From assembly GCA_002362625.1 (NCBI GenBank), contig DEUP01000018.1:1231-35483 (forward strand): a stretch of DNA of 34,253 nucleotides, written 5' to 3'. Below the pieces are notes generated by a model. It was not told where the DNA came from and ran no database searches. It saw only the letters and a list, made by a program, of their open reading frames with translations. This DNA comes from Clostridiales bacterium UBA3259. GTDB lineage: Bacteria; Bacillota_A; Clostridia; Oscillospirales; Oscillospiraceae. Below, piece by piece: positions 7,538 through 16,415 of the stretch. Both the position numbers and the translations under genes were made by a program. Each line of letters opens with the position of its first letter. The stretch's first letter is position 1.

Positions 7538-8847
7538 AGGTTCCTCCGCAGACGGCAGATAAAGAAGCCGTCGGTATCAAACTCCCCGGGAATCAGGGTC
7601 AGCATCCCGGTTTCATTTTTGGGGAAGGGTACTGGCAGGGGCAGCGCTTCCAGAGAAAATTCTCCGTGAGCCTTTAAAAAGTCCCTGACCACGTCCTCGT
7701 TTTCCCGCTTCAAAACCGTGCAGGTGGAGTACAGCAGCACGCCGCCGGGCTTTACATACCCGGCCTGGGTCTCCAGGATTTTTCTTTGCAGGGCGGGAAG
7801 ATCTTCCGTTTCCTTCAGATTCTTATAGCGAATGTCCGGCTTCTTCCGGATAATGCCCAGTCCGGAGCAGGGCACATCGGCAATCACCGCGTCCATGGTG
7901 CCCATCCATTCCGGGACAGCCTGTGTGGCATCCTGCAACCTGACCTGTATATTGGTAAGGCCAAGCCTCTCTGCCCCGTTTTCAATCAACGTTACCTTAT
8001 GAGGATAGACGTCACAGGAAATAATCTGCCCTTTTCCACCCAGAACCATGGCAGCGGCAAAGCTCTTCCCGCCGGGAGCGGAGCAGCAGTCCAGCACCCG
8101 GCCGGTTTCTTCCCCAAGCCCGGCGCACAGCACGCTGAGCTTCGCCGCCGGATCCTGCACATAGAAGCATCCTTCCCGGAAAGCGGCGAGCCTTTCCAAA
8201 TCCCCTGCCCCGGACAGGATCAGACAGTTTTCCATCCACCTGTGAGGTCGGGCCGTGACGCCCTCCCGGTTAAGCCTTTCGACCAGATTCGACATAGAGG
8301 TGCGTAAAATATTCACCTGAACCACCGTCTGAGGGGCGTCGTTGTCCGCAATGAGCATAGGCTCCAGCTTTCCCTTGGGAAGATTTTCCTTCAGCAGAGA
8401 GATCAGCTCCTCCGGGTGGCTGTACCGGTCGGCATAAGATTTTGGCTCCTTCAGCGTACCCTGGGTGCGGACGGCGCTGCGGAGGACCGCGTTCACAAGA
8501 GAAGATGCCTTGGGGTTTTTGCAATATTTCTTCGCCAGAGCCACGGATTCATTCACCGCGGCGCTGGCCGGGATCTTATCGGTTTCATAAAGCTGGTACA
8601 GCCCCAGGTGGAGAATGTCCCGCACCACAGGGTGCAGATCCTTCAGCTTTCCTGTAAGCAGCTGCTTTAAATAGAAATCCAGCTTGTTCCGGTTTTGGAG
8701 AACGCCGTAGCACAGCCTGGTAGCCAGGGCCGCGTCCCGGCTGTCCAGCCGGTCACGGCGGATCAGCTCCTTCAGCACAGCGTTTGGCCAGGCGCCCTCC
8801 TTCCGGCAGGCGATCAGCCCGTTCAGGGCCGTTTCCCGAGCGCCCAT
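7534..8847 (-). CDS. rsmB: 16S rRNA C967 m5C-methyltransferase RsmB (Sun)
   Basis: RsmB methylates carbon 5 of cytosine 967 in 16S rRNA. This 437-residue protein has the two expected parts: a NusB-like helical RNA-binding region (about 1-130) and a Rossmann methyltransferase. In the latter I see the SAM-binding VLDCCSAPGGKS, the motif DVPCSGLG with one catalytic Cys, and YSTCTVLKREN with the nucleophilic Cys. The start is 2 nt after the fmt stop and lacks a strong ribosome binding site, so initiation probably depends on ribosomes finishing fmt. Order fmt-rsmB-rlmN matches Bacillus. Confidence 0.97.
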   Translation of the reverse strand: MGARETALNGLIACRKEGAWPNAVLKELIRRDRLDSRDAALATRLCYGVLQNRNKLDFYLKQLLTGKLKDLHPVVRDILHLGLYQLYETDKIPASAAVNESVALAKKYCKNPKASSLVNAVLRSAVRTQGTLKEPKSYADRYSHPEELISLLKENLPKGKLEPMLIADNDAPQTVVQVNILRTSMSNLVERLNREGVTARPHRWMENCLILSGAGDLERLAAFREGCFYVQDPAAKLSVLCAGLGEETGRVLDCCSAPGGKSFAAAMVLGGKGQIISCDVYPHKVTLIENGAERLGLTNIQVRLQDATQAVPEWMGTMDAVIADVPCSGLGIIRKKPDIRYKNLKETEDLPALQRKILETQAGYVKPGGVLLYSTCTVLKRENEDVVRDFLKAHGEFSLEALPLPVPFPKNETGMLTLIPGEFDTDGFFICRLRRNL

Positions 8848-8849
8848 GC

Positions 8850-9758
8850 TCAGGTCAGGGGATGGCCCCGGAAGTAGTCCGGCGCCGCCATCCGCTTGCC
8901 GCCCTCGGCTTGCAGGGAGATGATTTCCACAGCCCCTTCTCCGCAGGCGATCTTCAGACCCGTTTTGGTCAGGCCCAGAATCTGCCCCGGAGTGCCGGAG
9001 CCCTCTGTAATCCGGGTCTCATGCACCTTAAAGGGTTTCCCCTGCAAAACCATGGTGGCCACCGGCCAGGGATGCAGGCCCCGCACGTGGTTGTGTACCT
9101 GCTGGGCGCTCAAAGTCCAATCAATGGGGCACATGGTTTTATCCAGCATGGGAGCAAGAGACGCCTTGCTTCCATCCTGGGGTGTGCCGGGCACCTTACC
9201 CTCCTCCCGGAACCGGGCCAGGGTCTTGCTCAGCAAATCCGCTCCCAGCACTGCCAGCCGATCCAGCAGCTCTCCCGCGGTCTCATTCTCCCCAATGGGT
9301 GTCCTGGAAATTTCAATGATATCTCCGGCGTCCATTTCCCGAATCAGGTACATGGCGGTGACGCCGGTTTCCTTCTCCCCGTTCAGCACCGCCCACTGAT
9401 AGGGGGCAGAGCCACGGTATTTGGGCAAGTCACTTGCATGAATGTTGATACAGCCGTAGGTCGGCACATCCAACACCTTCTGGGGCAGGATCCGGCCGTA
9501 GGCAACCACGGCGCAGATATCCGGCTTCAATGCCCGAAGGGCCTCCACTGTCTCCTCCTCCCGGAAATTCTCGGGCTGGAAGACGGGCAGGTTATGCTGG
9601 ATGGCAACCTCCTTGACGGGAGAAAACTGCATTTTCATCCCCCGGCCCTTGGGCCGATCCGGCTGGGTGTATACGCCCACCACATCGAAGCCGTCAGAGA
9701 GTATCTTCTTCAGGCAGGTCGCCGCAATGTCCGGCGTGCCCATAAACACAATACGCAT
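8850..9758 (-). CDS. fmt: Methionyl-tRNA formyltransferase
   Basis: Fmt formylates Met-tRNA for bacterial translation initiation, using 10-formyl-THF. The 302-residue product starts MRIVFMGTPDIAATCL, the typical Rossmann start. It carries the catalytic NIHASDLPKYRGSAP region (Asn and His) and REMDAGDI with the catalytic Asp. A C-terminal tRNA-binding OB domain follows. It is adjacent to def, which later removes the formyl group, and 18 nt separate the two genes. The 10-formyl-THF pool is linked to the 5-formyl-THF cyclo-ligase gene elsewhere in this window. Confidence 0.97.
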   Translation of the reverse strand: MRIVFMGTPDIAATCLKKILSDGFDVVGVYTQPDRPKGRGMKMQFSPVKEVAIQHNLPVFQPENFREEETVEALRALKPDICAVVAYGRILPQKVLDVPTYGCINIHASDLPKYRGSAPYQWAVLNGEKETGVTAMYLIREMDAGDIIEISRTPIGENETAGELLDRLAVLGADLLSKTLARFREEGKVPGTPQDGSKASLAPMLDKTMCPIDWTLSAQQVHNHVRGLHPWPVATMVLQGKPFKVHETRITEGSGTPGQILGLTKTGLKIACGEGAVEIISLQAEGGKRMAAPDYFRGHPLT

Positions 9759-9776
9759 GGAGATCCTCCGTGATGA

Positions 9777-10259
9777 TTATTCTTCCTCGTCCTCCGCCAT
9801 CAGCTCTTCCTCTGTCAGGAAGCGCTCCATGACCTCAGTATATACGATGCCGTCCAGGTGATCCAGCTCATGGCAGAAGCACCGGGCAATCAGCTCCTCG
9901 CCCTCCGCCTCGAACCAGTCCCCGTACCGATCCTGCGCCCGCACCTTGGCGTAGTTCGGGCGCTTCACCAGGCCGTATTTCCCTGGCACGCTGAGGCAGC
10001 CTTCCGCGCCCTCCTGCTCACCGGAGGTTTCCAGCATGGTGGGATTCACCAGCTCCAAAATATCCTCACCAGTGTCTACAACGACCACCCGGCGAAGGAT
10101 TCCCACCTGGGGCGCTGCCAGTCCCACGCCGTTGGCCTCCGCAAGGGTGTCCCGCATATCGTCCAGAAGACGGTGAAGCCGTCCGTCAAATTTTTCCACA
10201 CCTCGGCAAACCTTATGCAGGGCCGGATCCTTGTCCGTTAAAATCTTACGCAGTGCCAT
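9777..10259 (-). CDS. def: Peptide deformylase
   Basis: This metallo-hydrolase removes the N-formyl group from nascent proteins. All three signature motifs are present in a 160-residue product: GVGLAAPQVG, EGCLSVPG with the metal-binding Cys, and HELDHLDG with the two metal-binding His and catalytic Glu. The tail is strongly acidic (EEELMAEDEEE). I chose the ATG at 10257-10259, giving MALRKIL, because a GAGAGGGA ribosome binding site precedes it; an in-frame start 6 codons upstream would overlap that site. It lies 49 nt after priA and directly before fmt, as in many Firmicutes. Confidence 0.97.
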   Translation of the reverse strand: MALRKILTDKDPALHKVCRGVEKFDGRLHRLLDDMRDTLAEANGVGLAAPQVGILRRVVVVDTGEDILELVNPTMLETSGEQEGAEGCLSVPGKYGLVKRPNYAKVRAQDRYGDWFEAEGEELIARCFCHELDHLDGIVYTEVMERFLTEEELMAEDEEE

Positions 10260-10308
10260 AGTTAATCCCTCTCTCAAATTCCCGGCTTAGGCCGTAAAAA
10301 GTATTTCT

Positions 10309-12753
10309 TTATTCAAATCCGTTCACGTCAATATAGGCGTTCACGCCCCGGTTCAGCCGATCCTGCTTAAACTGCCGCAGCAGCGACGCCAGCAGCAGCC
10401 GCAAAAGCCTGGTCATCCGGCACCGCAGGGTCAGCTGAAACCGAAACTGGTAGTTGATTTTCGGCACCACACAGGGCGCAGGCCCCAGCACCGTGCAGAT
10501 TTCCTCCCCATAGGACGGCTGCTCCAGGCAGGCCCGAAGGCTGTCCCGGAATTTTGCCGCGCCCCGGAGCACCGATGCTTCCTCCCGGCCGGTAAAGGTC
10601 ACCGCAGCCACGTCCCCAAAGGGCGGCACGTTCTGAACCCGGCGCAACGGAATCTCCAAATCGTAAAAGCCGTCGTAATCCTGCTTTGCCGCCAGCTTGA
10701 TGACCTGATGCTCCGGCGCCATGGTCTGGATAATGGCCCTGCCCGGAGTATCTCCCCGGCCAGCCCGGCCCACCACCTGGGTCAGCATATTAAAGGTGGT
10801 CTCACCCGCCCGGTAGCCTCCGGTGTAGAGGCTCAGATCCGCGTCCAGCACGCCCACCATGGTCACATCCGGCAGGTTCAGGCCCTTGGCCACCATCTGG
10901 GTGCCGATGAGCACGGGAATTTTCTCCGACTGGAACCGGTTTAAAATCTGTTCGTGGGTGTTGGCGGCGCTGACCGTGTCCGCGTCCATCCGGCACACCT
11001 CCATATCAGGGAACAAAGCGGCCATTTCCTCCTGAACCTTCTGGGTGCCGGTGCCTATAGTCTTTAACGGCCCGCCGCAGCTGGGGCACCGCTGGGGTGC
11101 CGACTGGGAAAAGCCGCAGTAGTGGCACATCAGCCGGTGATTGGCGCTGTGATAGGTCAGCGGCAGAGAGCAGCCGGGACACTCCGGGGCCTTACGGCAG
11201 TCCACGCAGATCAGCGCACGGCTGTTGCCCCGGCGGTTGAGGAGCAGCACCGTCTGCTTGCCCGCTTCCCTTGTCTCCAAAATGGCATGGCGCAGAGGGA
11301 TACTCAGGGACGTATCGTTGCCCAGCTTCACCTCCTGCCGGAGATCCACAATCTCCACCTGGGGAAGGGCCTTGCCGTTGTAGCGCTGACGCAGGGTATA
11401 GAGACGGTAAGCACCGGTTTTGGCCCGATACATGCTTTCAATGGATGGGGTGGCGGAGCCCAGCAGCACCAGCGCCCCTTCCTTGGCGCCCCGCCATATG
11501 GCCACTTCCTTGGCCGAATATCGGGGACTGTTTTCGGATTTATAGGAATGCTCCTGCTCCTCGTCCAGGATAATCAGTCCCGGGGCGCAGGGGGCAAATA
11601 CAGCGGAACGGGTGCCCACAATCACGGCAGCTTCCCCTCTGCGGACACGGTTCCACTGGTCGTAGCGCTCTCCCGGGGACAGGCTGCTGTGGAGTACCGC
11701 CACCTTCTCCCCGAAATAGGCCGCCAGCAGTCCCAGCAGCTGGGGCGTCAGAGCGATTTCCGGCACCAGCAGCATGGCGCTTTTTCCATCATCCAGGGTC
11801 TTCTGAATGAGCTTTAAATATACGGCGGTCTTCCCGGAGCCGGTGACGCCGTACAGCAGGGCCACTCCCGGATTCTCCGCCCCCAGCTGCTGGGAAAGTC
11901 CCTCAAAGCAGCTTTCCTGCTCCTGTTCCAGCACCAGCGGCCCGTCCAGCTTCGCGGGCCGAATCTCCCGGCAGCGCAGAACGGAACGCTCGCTCAGGGT
12001 CACATATCCCAGCTTTTCCAGCCGGGATATGGTCTGCATGGAAGCGCCGGTATAATAGCACACATCCTTCACCGCTCCGCTGCCTACGCCCGCCAGAAGT
12101 TCCAGCACGCTTTTCTGCAGGACGGCGGATCTGGGACGGCGGGAGGCATACGCCAAGGCCTCTTCGGCAGAGACAGCCAGGGTGACGATTTTCTCGGTTT
12201 TATCCCCGCCCCGGCGGAGAAATTCCTTCCGGGCGGTGATCCACTTTTTTCCCGCCAGGTACCGCAGCGCCTCGGCCAGAGCTTCCTCATCGGGAAAGAG
12301 GCCTTTCACGGCTTCCTCCGACCCTTCCCCACCCATATCTTCCAGAAAGTCCAGCAGCTTTTGGGCGCCCTCCTTGCGGATGGTCTTTTCCTTCCAGGAA
12401 CGATCCTCCGTCAGGGACAGCGTCTCCCTTGTCCGGAACCACAGTCCCGCGGGGAGCATGACACGGATTGCGTCGTAAAAGGTGCAGAAATACCGCTCCC
12501 GCATAAAGGCCGCCAGCCGCAGCTGGTTTTCCGTCAGGATCGGTCCCTCGTCCAGGCACTTATCGATAGCCTTCAGGCCGTCTTCCGGCCCCTGCTCCAC
12601 CGTCAGCACAACGCCTTCGGTGCGCTTGTTGCCCGGGCCGAAGGGCACCTGGACACGCTGTCCAGGCTTCACTGCCATTTGGGCGGGAATCCGATAGGAA
12701 TAGGGCTTATCGATGGCAAAATTGGCCGCGGAAACCGCGATTTTCCCGATCAT
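10309..12753 (-). CDS. priA: Primosomal protein N' (replication restart helicase PriA)
   Basis: PriA is a 3'-5' helicase that recognises stalled forks and reloads the replicative helicase. The 814-residue product has the N-terminal DNA-binding region (PFGPGNKRTEG), Walker A GVTGSGKTAVYL, a Walker B variant LDEEQEHSYK where many PriA proteins have DEEH, and a GSATPS helicase motif. Eight cysteines in four pairs (CVDC, CPGC, CHYC, CPSC) form the two zinc sites. Helicase motifs V and VI follow (GTQMVAKG, QVVGRAGRG). The flavoprotein gene coaBC, normally between rpoZ and priA, is missing; only 41 nt separate priA from rpoZ. Confidence 0.97.
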   Translation of the reverse strand: MIGKIAVSAANFAIDKPYSYRIPAQMAVKPGQRVQVPFGPGNKRTEGVVLTVEQGPEDGLKAIDKCLDEGPILTENQLRLAAFMRERYFCTFYDAIRVMLPAGLWFRTRETLSLTEDRSWKEKTIRKEGAQKLLDFLEDMGGEGSEEAVKGLFPDEEALAEALRYLAGKKWITARKEFLRRGGDKTEKIVTLAVSAEEALAYASRRPRSAVLQKSVLELLAGVGSGAVKDVCYYTGASMQTISRLEKLGYVTLSERSVLRCREIRPAKLDGPLVLEQEQESCFEGLSQQLGAENPGVALLYGVTGSGKTAVYLKLIQKTLDDGKSAMLLVPEIALTPQLLGLLAAYFGEKVAVLHSSLSPGERYDQWNRVRRGEAAVIVGTRSAVFAPCAPGLIILDEEQEHSYKSENSPRYSAKEVAIWRGAKEGALVLLGSATPSIESMYRAKTGAYRLYTLRQRYNGKALPQVEIVDLRQEVKLGNDTSLSIPLRHAILETREAGKQTVLLLNRRGNSRALICVDCRKAPECPGCSLPLTYHSANHRLMCHYCGFSQSAPQRCPSCGGPLKTIGTGTQKVQEEMAALFPDMEVCRMDADTVSAANTHEQILNRFQSEKIPVLIGTQMVAKGLNLPDVTMVGVLDADLSLYTGGYRAGETTFNMLTQVVGRAGRGDTPGRAIIQTMAPEHQVIKLAAKQDYDGFYDLEIPLRRVQNVPPFGDVAAVTFTGREEASVLRGAAKFRDSLRACLEQPSYGEEICTVLGPAPCVVPKINYQFRFQLTLRCRMTRLLRLLLASLLRQFKQDRLNRGVNAYIDVNGFE

Positions 12754-12794
12754 AAACCCACTCCATTCCTATACTCTCTTTTACTTTCTTTTCC

Positions 12795-13001
12795 TTAGTT
12801 TTTATACTCGTCCTTAACCGCAGCGGAGAGCTGGCCGTCGGCCACTTCCCAGATTGCCATGGTCACAGGCTTCTCAGGCAGATCCTCCTGAAAGGCCTCG
12901 GCTTCCGTGGCAATTTGACGGGCACGATGGGCAACCACATTCACCAGCAGATAACGGCTGTCCACTTGCTCCAATAAATCAGCAACAGGGGGGTAAAGCA
13001 T
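12795..13001 (-). CDS. rpoZ: DNA-directed RNA polymerase omega subunit
   Basis: Omega helps fold and assemble the beta' subunit. The 68-residue product fits the short Firmicute form. The conserved core is RYLLVNVVAHRARQI, followed by the KPVTMAIWEVADGQL segment. It lies 17 nt after gmk, its regular Firmicute neighbour, and upstream of priA. Synteny is the main reason for certainty, because omega sequences are short and diverged. Confidence 0.93.
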   Translation of the reverse strand: MLYPPVADLLEQVDSRYLLVNVVAHRARQIATEAEAFQEDLPEKPVTMAIWEVADGQLSAAVKDEYKN

Positions 13002-13018
13002 ATTCCAATTCCTCCAAT

Positions 13019-13582
13019 TTAATTTGTCTTTGCGTCTTGCGCAAGGATGGTCAGTATTTCATCGGCACAGCGCCGGGCGTCATCGTTGATGACCACATGG
13101 TCATACCAGGTTCGCTGCTCCATTTCCCAGACAGCCCGCTTCATCCGCAGGTCGATCTGCTCCTCCGGAGTATCTCCCCGGTCGCGAAGCCGCCGTTCCA
13201 GCTCCTCCAGAGATGGGGGCATAATAAAAATCAGCACTGCCTCCGGCAAAGCCTGCTTCACCTGCTTCGCCCCTGCCGGTTCAATGTCCAGCAGTACGGA
13301 GCCCCGGTGAAGCTTTTCCATAGCCTGTCCCCGGGGTGTGCCGTAATAGTTCGCGGCATGCTCGTCATATTCCAGCATTTCGCCCTTCGCGATCATTTCC
13401 TCAAACCGCTGCCGGGTGACAAAGTAATAGTGCACTCCATCCTGTTCTCCCGGCCGGGGGGGCCGGGTGGTGGCGGAAACGGAAAAGGAAAAATCCTCCC
13501 GCTTCTCCATTATCATACCCAAAACCGTCCCCTTTCCTACGCCGGAAGGGCCGGAAATCACAATCAGCTTTCCCACGCTCAT
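13019..13582 (-). CDS. gmk: Guanylate kinase
   Basis: Gmk phosphorylates GMP to GDP with ATP, feeding GTP and (p)ppGpp pools. The 187-residue product carries the P-loop [10 protein letters not shown] near residues 10-19, the GMP-binding [19 protein letters not shown] segment, and an [13 protein letters not shown] region. The [13 protein letters not shown] stretch holds the LDIxxxGA motif. The ATG at 13580-13582 is preceded by GGAGGAACC and overlaps the remA stop as ATGA. An upstream in-frame extension is only the remA gene read in another frame. The yicC-remA-gmk-rpoZ order matches Bacillus. Confidence 0.97.
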   Translation of the reverse strand: MSVGKLIVISGPSGVGKGTVLGMIMEKREDFSFSVSATTRPPRPGEQDGVHYYFVTRQRFEEMIAKGEMLEYDEHAANYYGTPRGQAMEKLHRGSVLLDIEPAGAKQVKQALPEAVLIFIMPPSLEELERRLRDRGDTPEEQIDLRMKRAVWEMEQRTWYDHVVINDDARRCADEILTILAQDAKTN

Positions 13583-13842
13583 GGTTCCTCCTCCGTCTTG
13601 GGATCCGGCTGGCCCATCCACCGGGCGTAAATGGTTTCGGTTGGAATGGCCGACAGGATCACATGATCCGTATCCATTAAAATCACGGCCTTTGTCTTTC
13701 GGCCGTAGGAGGCGTCTATCAGCATTCCCCGGTCTCTCGCCTCCTGAACCACCCGCTTGATAGGAGCGGAATCCGGAGCCACGATGGTAAGCACCCGTCC
13801 GGCGGCCACCATGCTGCCAAAGCCTATGTTGACTAGCTTCAT
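13579..13842 (-). CDS. remA: RemA/DUF370 family DNA-binding protein
   Basis: The 87-residue product is the RemA (YlzA) family: the start [18 protein letters not shown] and the later [20 protein letters not shown] are characteristic. In Bacillus, RemA forms rings that wrap DNA and activate biofilm matrix and osmoprotection genes. In Clostridia its targets are mostly unknown, so only the family and not the regulon can be claimed here. The C-terminal 20 residues are acidic/proline-rich and variable. It lies between yicC (11-nt gap) and gmk (4-nt overlap), the conserved arrangement. Confidence 0.93.
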   Translation of the reverse strand: MKLVNIGFGSMVAAGRVLTIVAPDSAPIKRVVQEARDRGMLIDASYGRKTKAVILMDTDHVILSAIPTETIYARWMGQPDPKTEEEP

Positions 13843-13853
13843 ACCGGCTCCTT

Positions 13854-14732
13854 TTATTCAATGTTCTGGGTCTGTTCCCGAATCTTTTCCAGCTCGGCCT
13901 TGATGTCCACCACGATCCGGGCGAGACTTACGTCACTGCACTTGGAGCCGATGGTATTGCTCTCCCGGTTCATTTCCTGAAGCAGGAAATCCAGCTTCCG
14001 GCCAATGGCGCCGCCGGAGGAAAGCATCTGGTTCATCTGCTGCAAATGGCTTCTCAGACGGACGGTCTCCTCGTCCACCGCCACCTTGTCCGCAAAAATG
14101 GCAGCCTCGGTGAGAATCCGGCTTTCGTCGATGGCGGTATTGGCCAGCACCTCCTTGAGCTTATTGTAGAGCCGGGTGCGGTAGTCCGCCACGGTCTGGG
14201 CGCTGCCCGCCTCCACCCGGGCTACCAGATTCAGTATGGTGTCGCCCCGGCCCCGCAGGTCATTTTCCAGAGCCTTGCCCTCCGTAGCCCGCATGGCGTC
14301 GTAGCTTGCAAGAGCCTTGTTGACCACGCTCATCAGATCGATAAGCAGCTGCTCCTCGTCCACCTCCGGTTTCTCCACAGTGAACACGTCGGGCATCCGG
14401 GAAAGGACAGCGGTACTTACGTTGTTGGTTACATTGTACTTCCGGGCCATTTCCTCCATGGCAGCCAGGTAACCCTGTACCATGGCGTCATTCAGACTCA
14501 CCTTCACATCGGCAGTCTCCTCAGACCGAAGGGTGATGAACACATCCACCTTGCCTCGGGAAATGGTATTCTTCACTGCCTGCTTAACGCTGTCCTCGCC
14601 AAAGTTCAGGCTTCTCGGCAGCTTGACGGTGCAGTCCAGATACCGGTTATTCACCGAACGGACCTCCACCGTGAATTCCCGCCCGTTTACCGTCTCCACT
14701 GCCCGGCCGTAGCCTGTCATACTTTTAACCAT
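13854..14732 (-). CDS. yicC: YicC/YloC family endoribonuclease
   Basis: The 292-residue protein has the family start [11 protein letters not shown] and the C-terminal signature [18 protein letters not shown], followed by a helical end. YicC-type proteins are endoribonucleases involved in RNA turnover. The middle part (about 100-200) is helical with coiled-coil potential. Its start overlaps the end of the RseC-like gene by 8 nt. Neighbour remA follows after 11 nt, as in Bacillus where this gene is yloC. Confidence 0.95.
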   Translation of the reverse strand: MVKSMTGYGRAVETVNGREFTVEVRSVNNRYLDCTVKLPRSLNFGEDSVKQAVKNTISRGKVDVFITLRSEETADVKVSLNDAMVQGYLAAMEEMARKYNVTNNVSTAVLSRMPDVFTVEKPEVDEEQLLIDLMSVVNKALASYDAMRATEGKALENDLRGRGDTILNLVARVEAGSAQTVADYRTRLYNKLKEVLANTAIDESRILTEAAIFADKVAVDEETVRLRSHLQQMNQMLSSGGAIGRKLDFLLQEMNRESNTIGSKCSDVSLARIVVDIKAELEKIREQTQNIE

Positions 14733-15171
14733 GGCTTTGCTCCTCTCTTATGCTGGCCTCCACCCGGGATTCTCCGGCAAAGGCCGTAATGGTATAGCTC
14801 AAATCTGATTTTTTGACCACCAGGCGGTCATAGGCAATCACGATCCCCACCCCCAGCAGAAAGCCCAGGCCGGCGATCCAGGGGCCGATGCCCCAGAGGC
14901 TTCCCAGAGCGTACCCGGCAAAGAACAGGATCAGGGGAATGATATACAGCACCACCGCCGCCTTCAGCACAGGGGCGCTGGCGGATTCCACCCTCACCAG
15001 GTCGCCCCGTCTGGCGCCGATGGGATTTGCCGCCGTGAGCACCACTGCCTCCTTGGCCGCCCCGCAGCCGGAGCATTTGTGGCAGTCGCCGGAGCAGGCG
15101 CTCTCCCGAACGCACAGCACCTGCGCGGTGCCGTTTTCATATACCGCCTTGACCCGTACAAGCTGTTCCAT
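14725..15171 (-). CDS. RseC/MucC-like membrane protein with N-terminal Cys cluster
   Basis: The 148-residue product fits the SoxR-reducing system protein RseC family. An N-terminal soluble part carries C20 and a CX3CX2CX2C cluster (C26, C30, C33, C36), which may bind an iron-sulfur cluster or zinc. Two transmembrane helices follow at about 68-88 and 93-112, then a short cytoplasmic tail. In other bacteria RseC works with Rnf-like electron transfer to reset SoxR; no rnf genes are visible here. Clostridial members often occur singly, so its job in this operon is unclear. The ATG is 2 nt after the cdaR stop, and yicC overlaps its end. Confidence 0.85.
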   Translation of the reverse strand: MEQLVRVKAVYENGTAQVLCVRESACSGDCHKCSGCGAAKEAVVLTAANPIGARRGDLVRVESASAPVLKAAVVLYIIPLILFFAGYALGSLWGIGPWIAGLGFLLGVGIVIAYDRLVVKKSDLSYTITAFAGESRVEASIREEQSHG

Positions 15172-15173
15172 GG

Positions 15174-16415
15174 TTACTCACTCGCTTCCCTCACTGTGGC
15201 CGAAATGGATCCCGTTTTCAGCGCGCCCACGTTGGGGAACCGGTCCCCGAAGGACAAATTCACCCGGTAGGTGGCGTTGCCCGCCTCCGCATTGGTGAAG
15301 TCCACCTGGGCAATGATATCCTCCACTGTCAGGGCTTCGATCTGGGCCACAGGGCCTCGCACCTTGACGGAAATATTGGCGTTGATGATCTCTGCCTCCA
15401 TGCCCTCCGGCACGTTCACGGCCTCAATTTTATCCAGGGTGAATTCCTTTGTCTTCAGGCCGGAAAGCTGAACCCTCACCGAGGCCTCCGTCACCCCGGT
15501 CTGGTTGGTGACGCCCTCCGGCAAGGCAATGGTAAACGTCAGATCGTTTACAGCCTTGTCAAGCTCCGCAAGATTGATGGAACCGACGCTGTACGTATCT
15601 CCCAGGGCCTCGAGAACCGCCTCGCCGCCGGATACCCGAATGGTGGCCGGCTCAATGGTCACGGTGGTATTCTCCGGCGTCGCGCCGCCGGCATAGACAA
15701 TGTCCGCCGTCAGCTCAATGACCTTGATCTGCTGGATCTGCATGTCCAGCCGCACCTCTTCCAGATTGGTGGTGATCTGCTGGGCATCCACCGGCTCTCC
15801 GTTTTCGTCGCAGAGGGTGTAGCGGAAGCTCTCGCTGAAGGCCTCCACCCGGCCTGTCAGATCCACCTCGATCACCGCGCTGGTGATCTGGTCCACTACC
15901 GTGGCCGGGCCGGAAATATTCACCGTGCCGTTGTCCAGGGTAGCGTTTTCCGTATCATAGATGTATCCCTCCGCCCGGTTTCCGATATAGCGCACCTGCA
16001 CCGGGATATCCTTCGTGCGGCGGTAATCCACGGTGACAGTGATGCTGCCGGGGTTTCTGGATTCCACCGCGATGGCATTGCTGGGCACGTCGCCGGGATA
16101 GGTGATCCTGCTGTAGGACAGCTCATGCACCCCCGGCTCATTGATGGTGGAAAGATCCGCCCGCACGGTGATGTTGCCGGAATTGAGCTTGCTCAAATCG
16201 CTCCGGGTGCCGGACAGATGCAGGGACACCGTCTCGGAGGACTTACTGGTAATCATCAGGTTCTGTTCCCGAAGCACCGATTCCCCTTCCATCACCACAG
16301 GGATATTATAAAACGTGTTGTCATCCTGGGGGCTGATATAGCTGACCACATACTCCCACAGGCCGAAGGCAATGAACAGTGACAGCAGCAGGGAGCCAAG
16401 CTTATTTTTTCTCAT
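15174..16415 (-). CDS. cdaR: YbbR-domain regulator of diadenylate cyclase (CdaR)
   Basis: The 413-residue product starts with a short basic segment and one membrane helix (about 7-27), then a long external region made of repeated YbbR domains, each beta-rich with a conserved VxVxGP-like end (for example ISGPATVVDQI and VRGPVAQIEAL). CdaR proteins bind CdaA in the membrane and tune c-di-AMP output. I chose the ATG at 16413-16415 because MRKNKLGSLLLSLFIA gives a clean membrane anchor and it overlaps cdaA by 14 nt; the longer frame would add 50 residues read from within cdaA. The cdaA-cdaR pair is conserved in Firmicutes, usually followed by glmM, which is absent here. Confidence 0.93.
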   Translation of the reverse strand: MRKNKLGSLLLSLFIAFGLWEYVVSYISPQDDNTFYNIPVVMEGESVLREQNLMITSKSSETVSLHLSGTRSDLSKLNSGNITVRADLSTINEPGVHELSYSRITYPGDVPSNAIAVESRNPGSITVTVDYRRTKDIPVQVRYIGNRAEGYIYDTENATLDNGTVNISGPATVVDQITSAVIEVDLTGRVEAFSESFRYTLCDENGEPVDAQQITTNLEEVRLDMQIQQIKVIELTADIVYAGGATPENTTVTIEPATIRVSGGEAVLEALGDTYSVGSINLAELDKAVNDLTFTIALPEGVTNQTGVTEASVRVQLSGLKTKEFTLDKIEAVNVPEGMEAEIINANISVKVRGPVAQIEALTVEDIIAQVDFTNAEAGNATYRVNLSFGDRFPNVGALKTGSISATVREASE

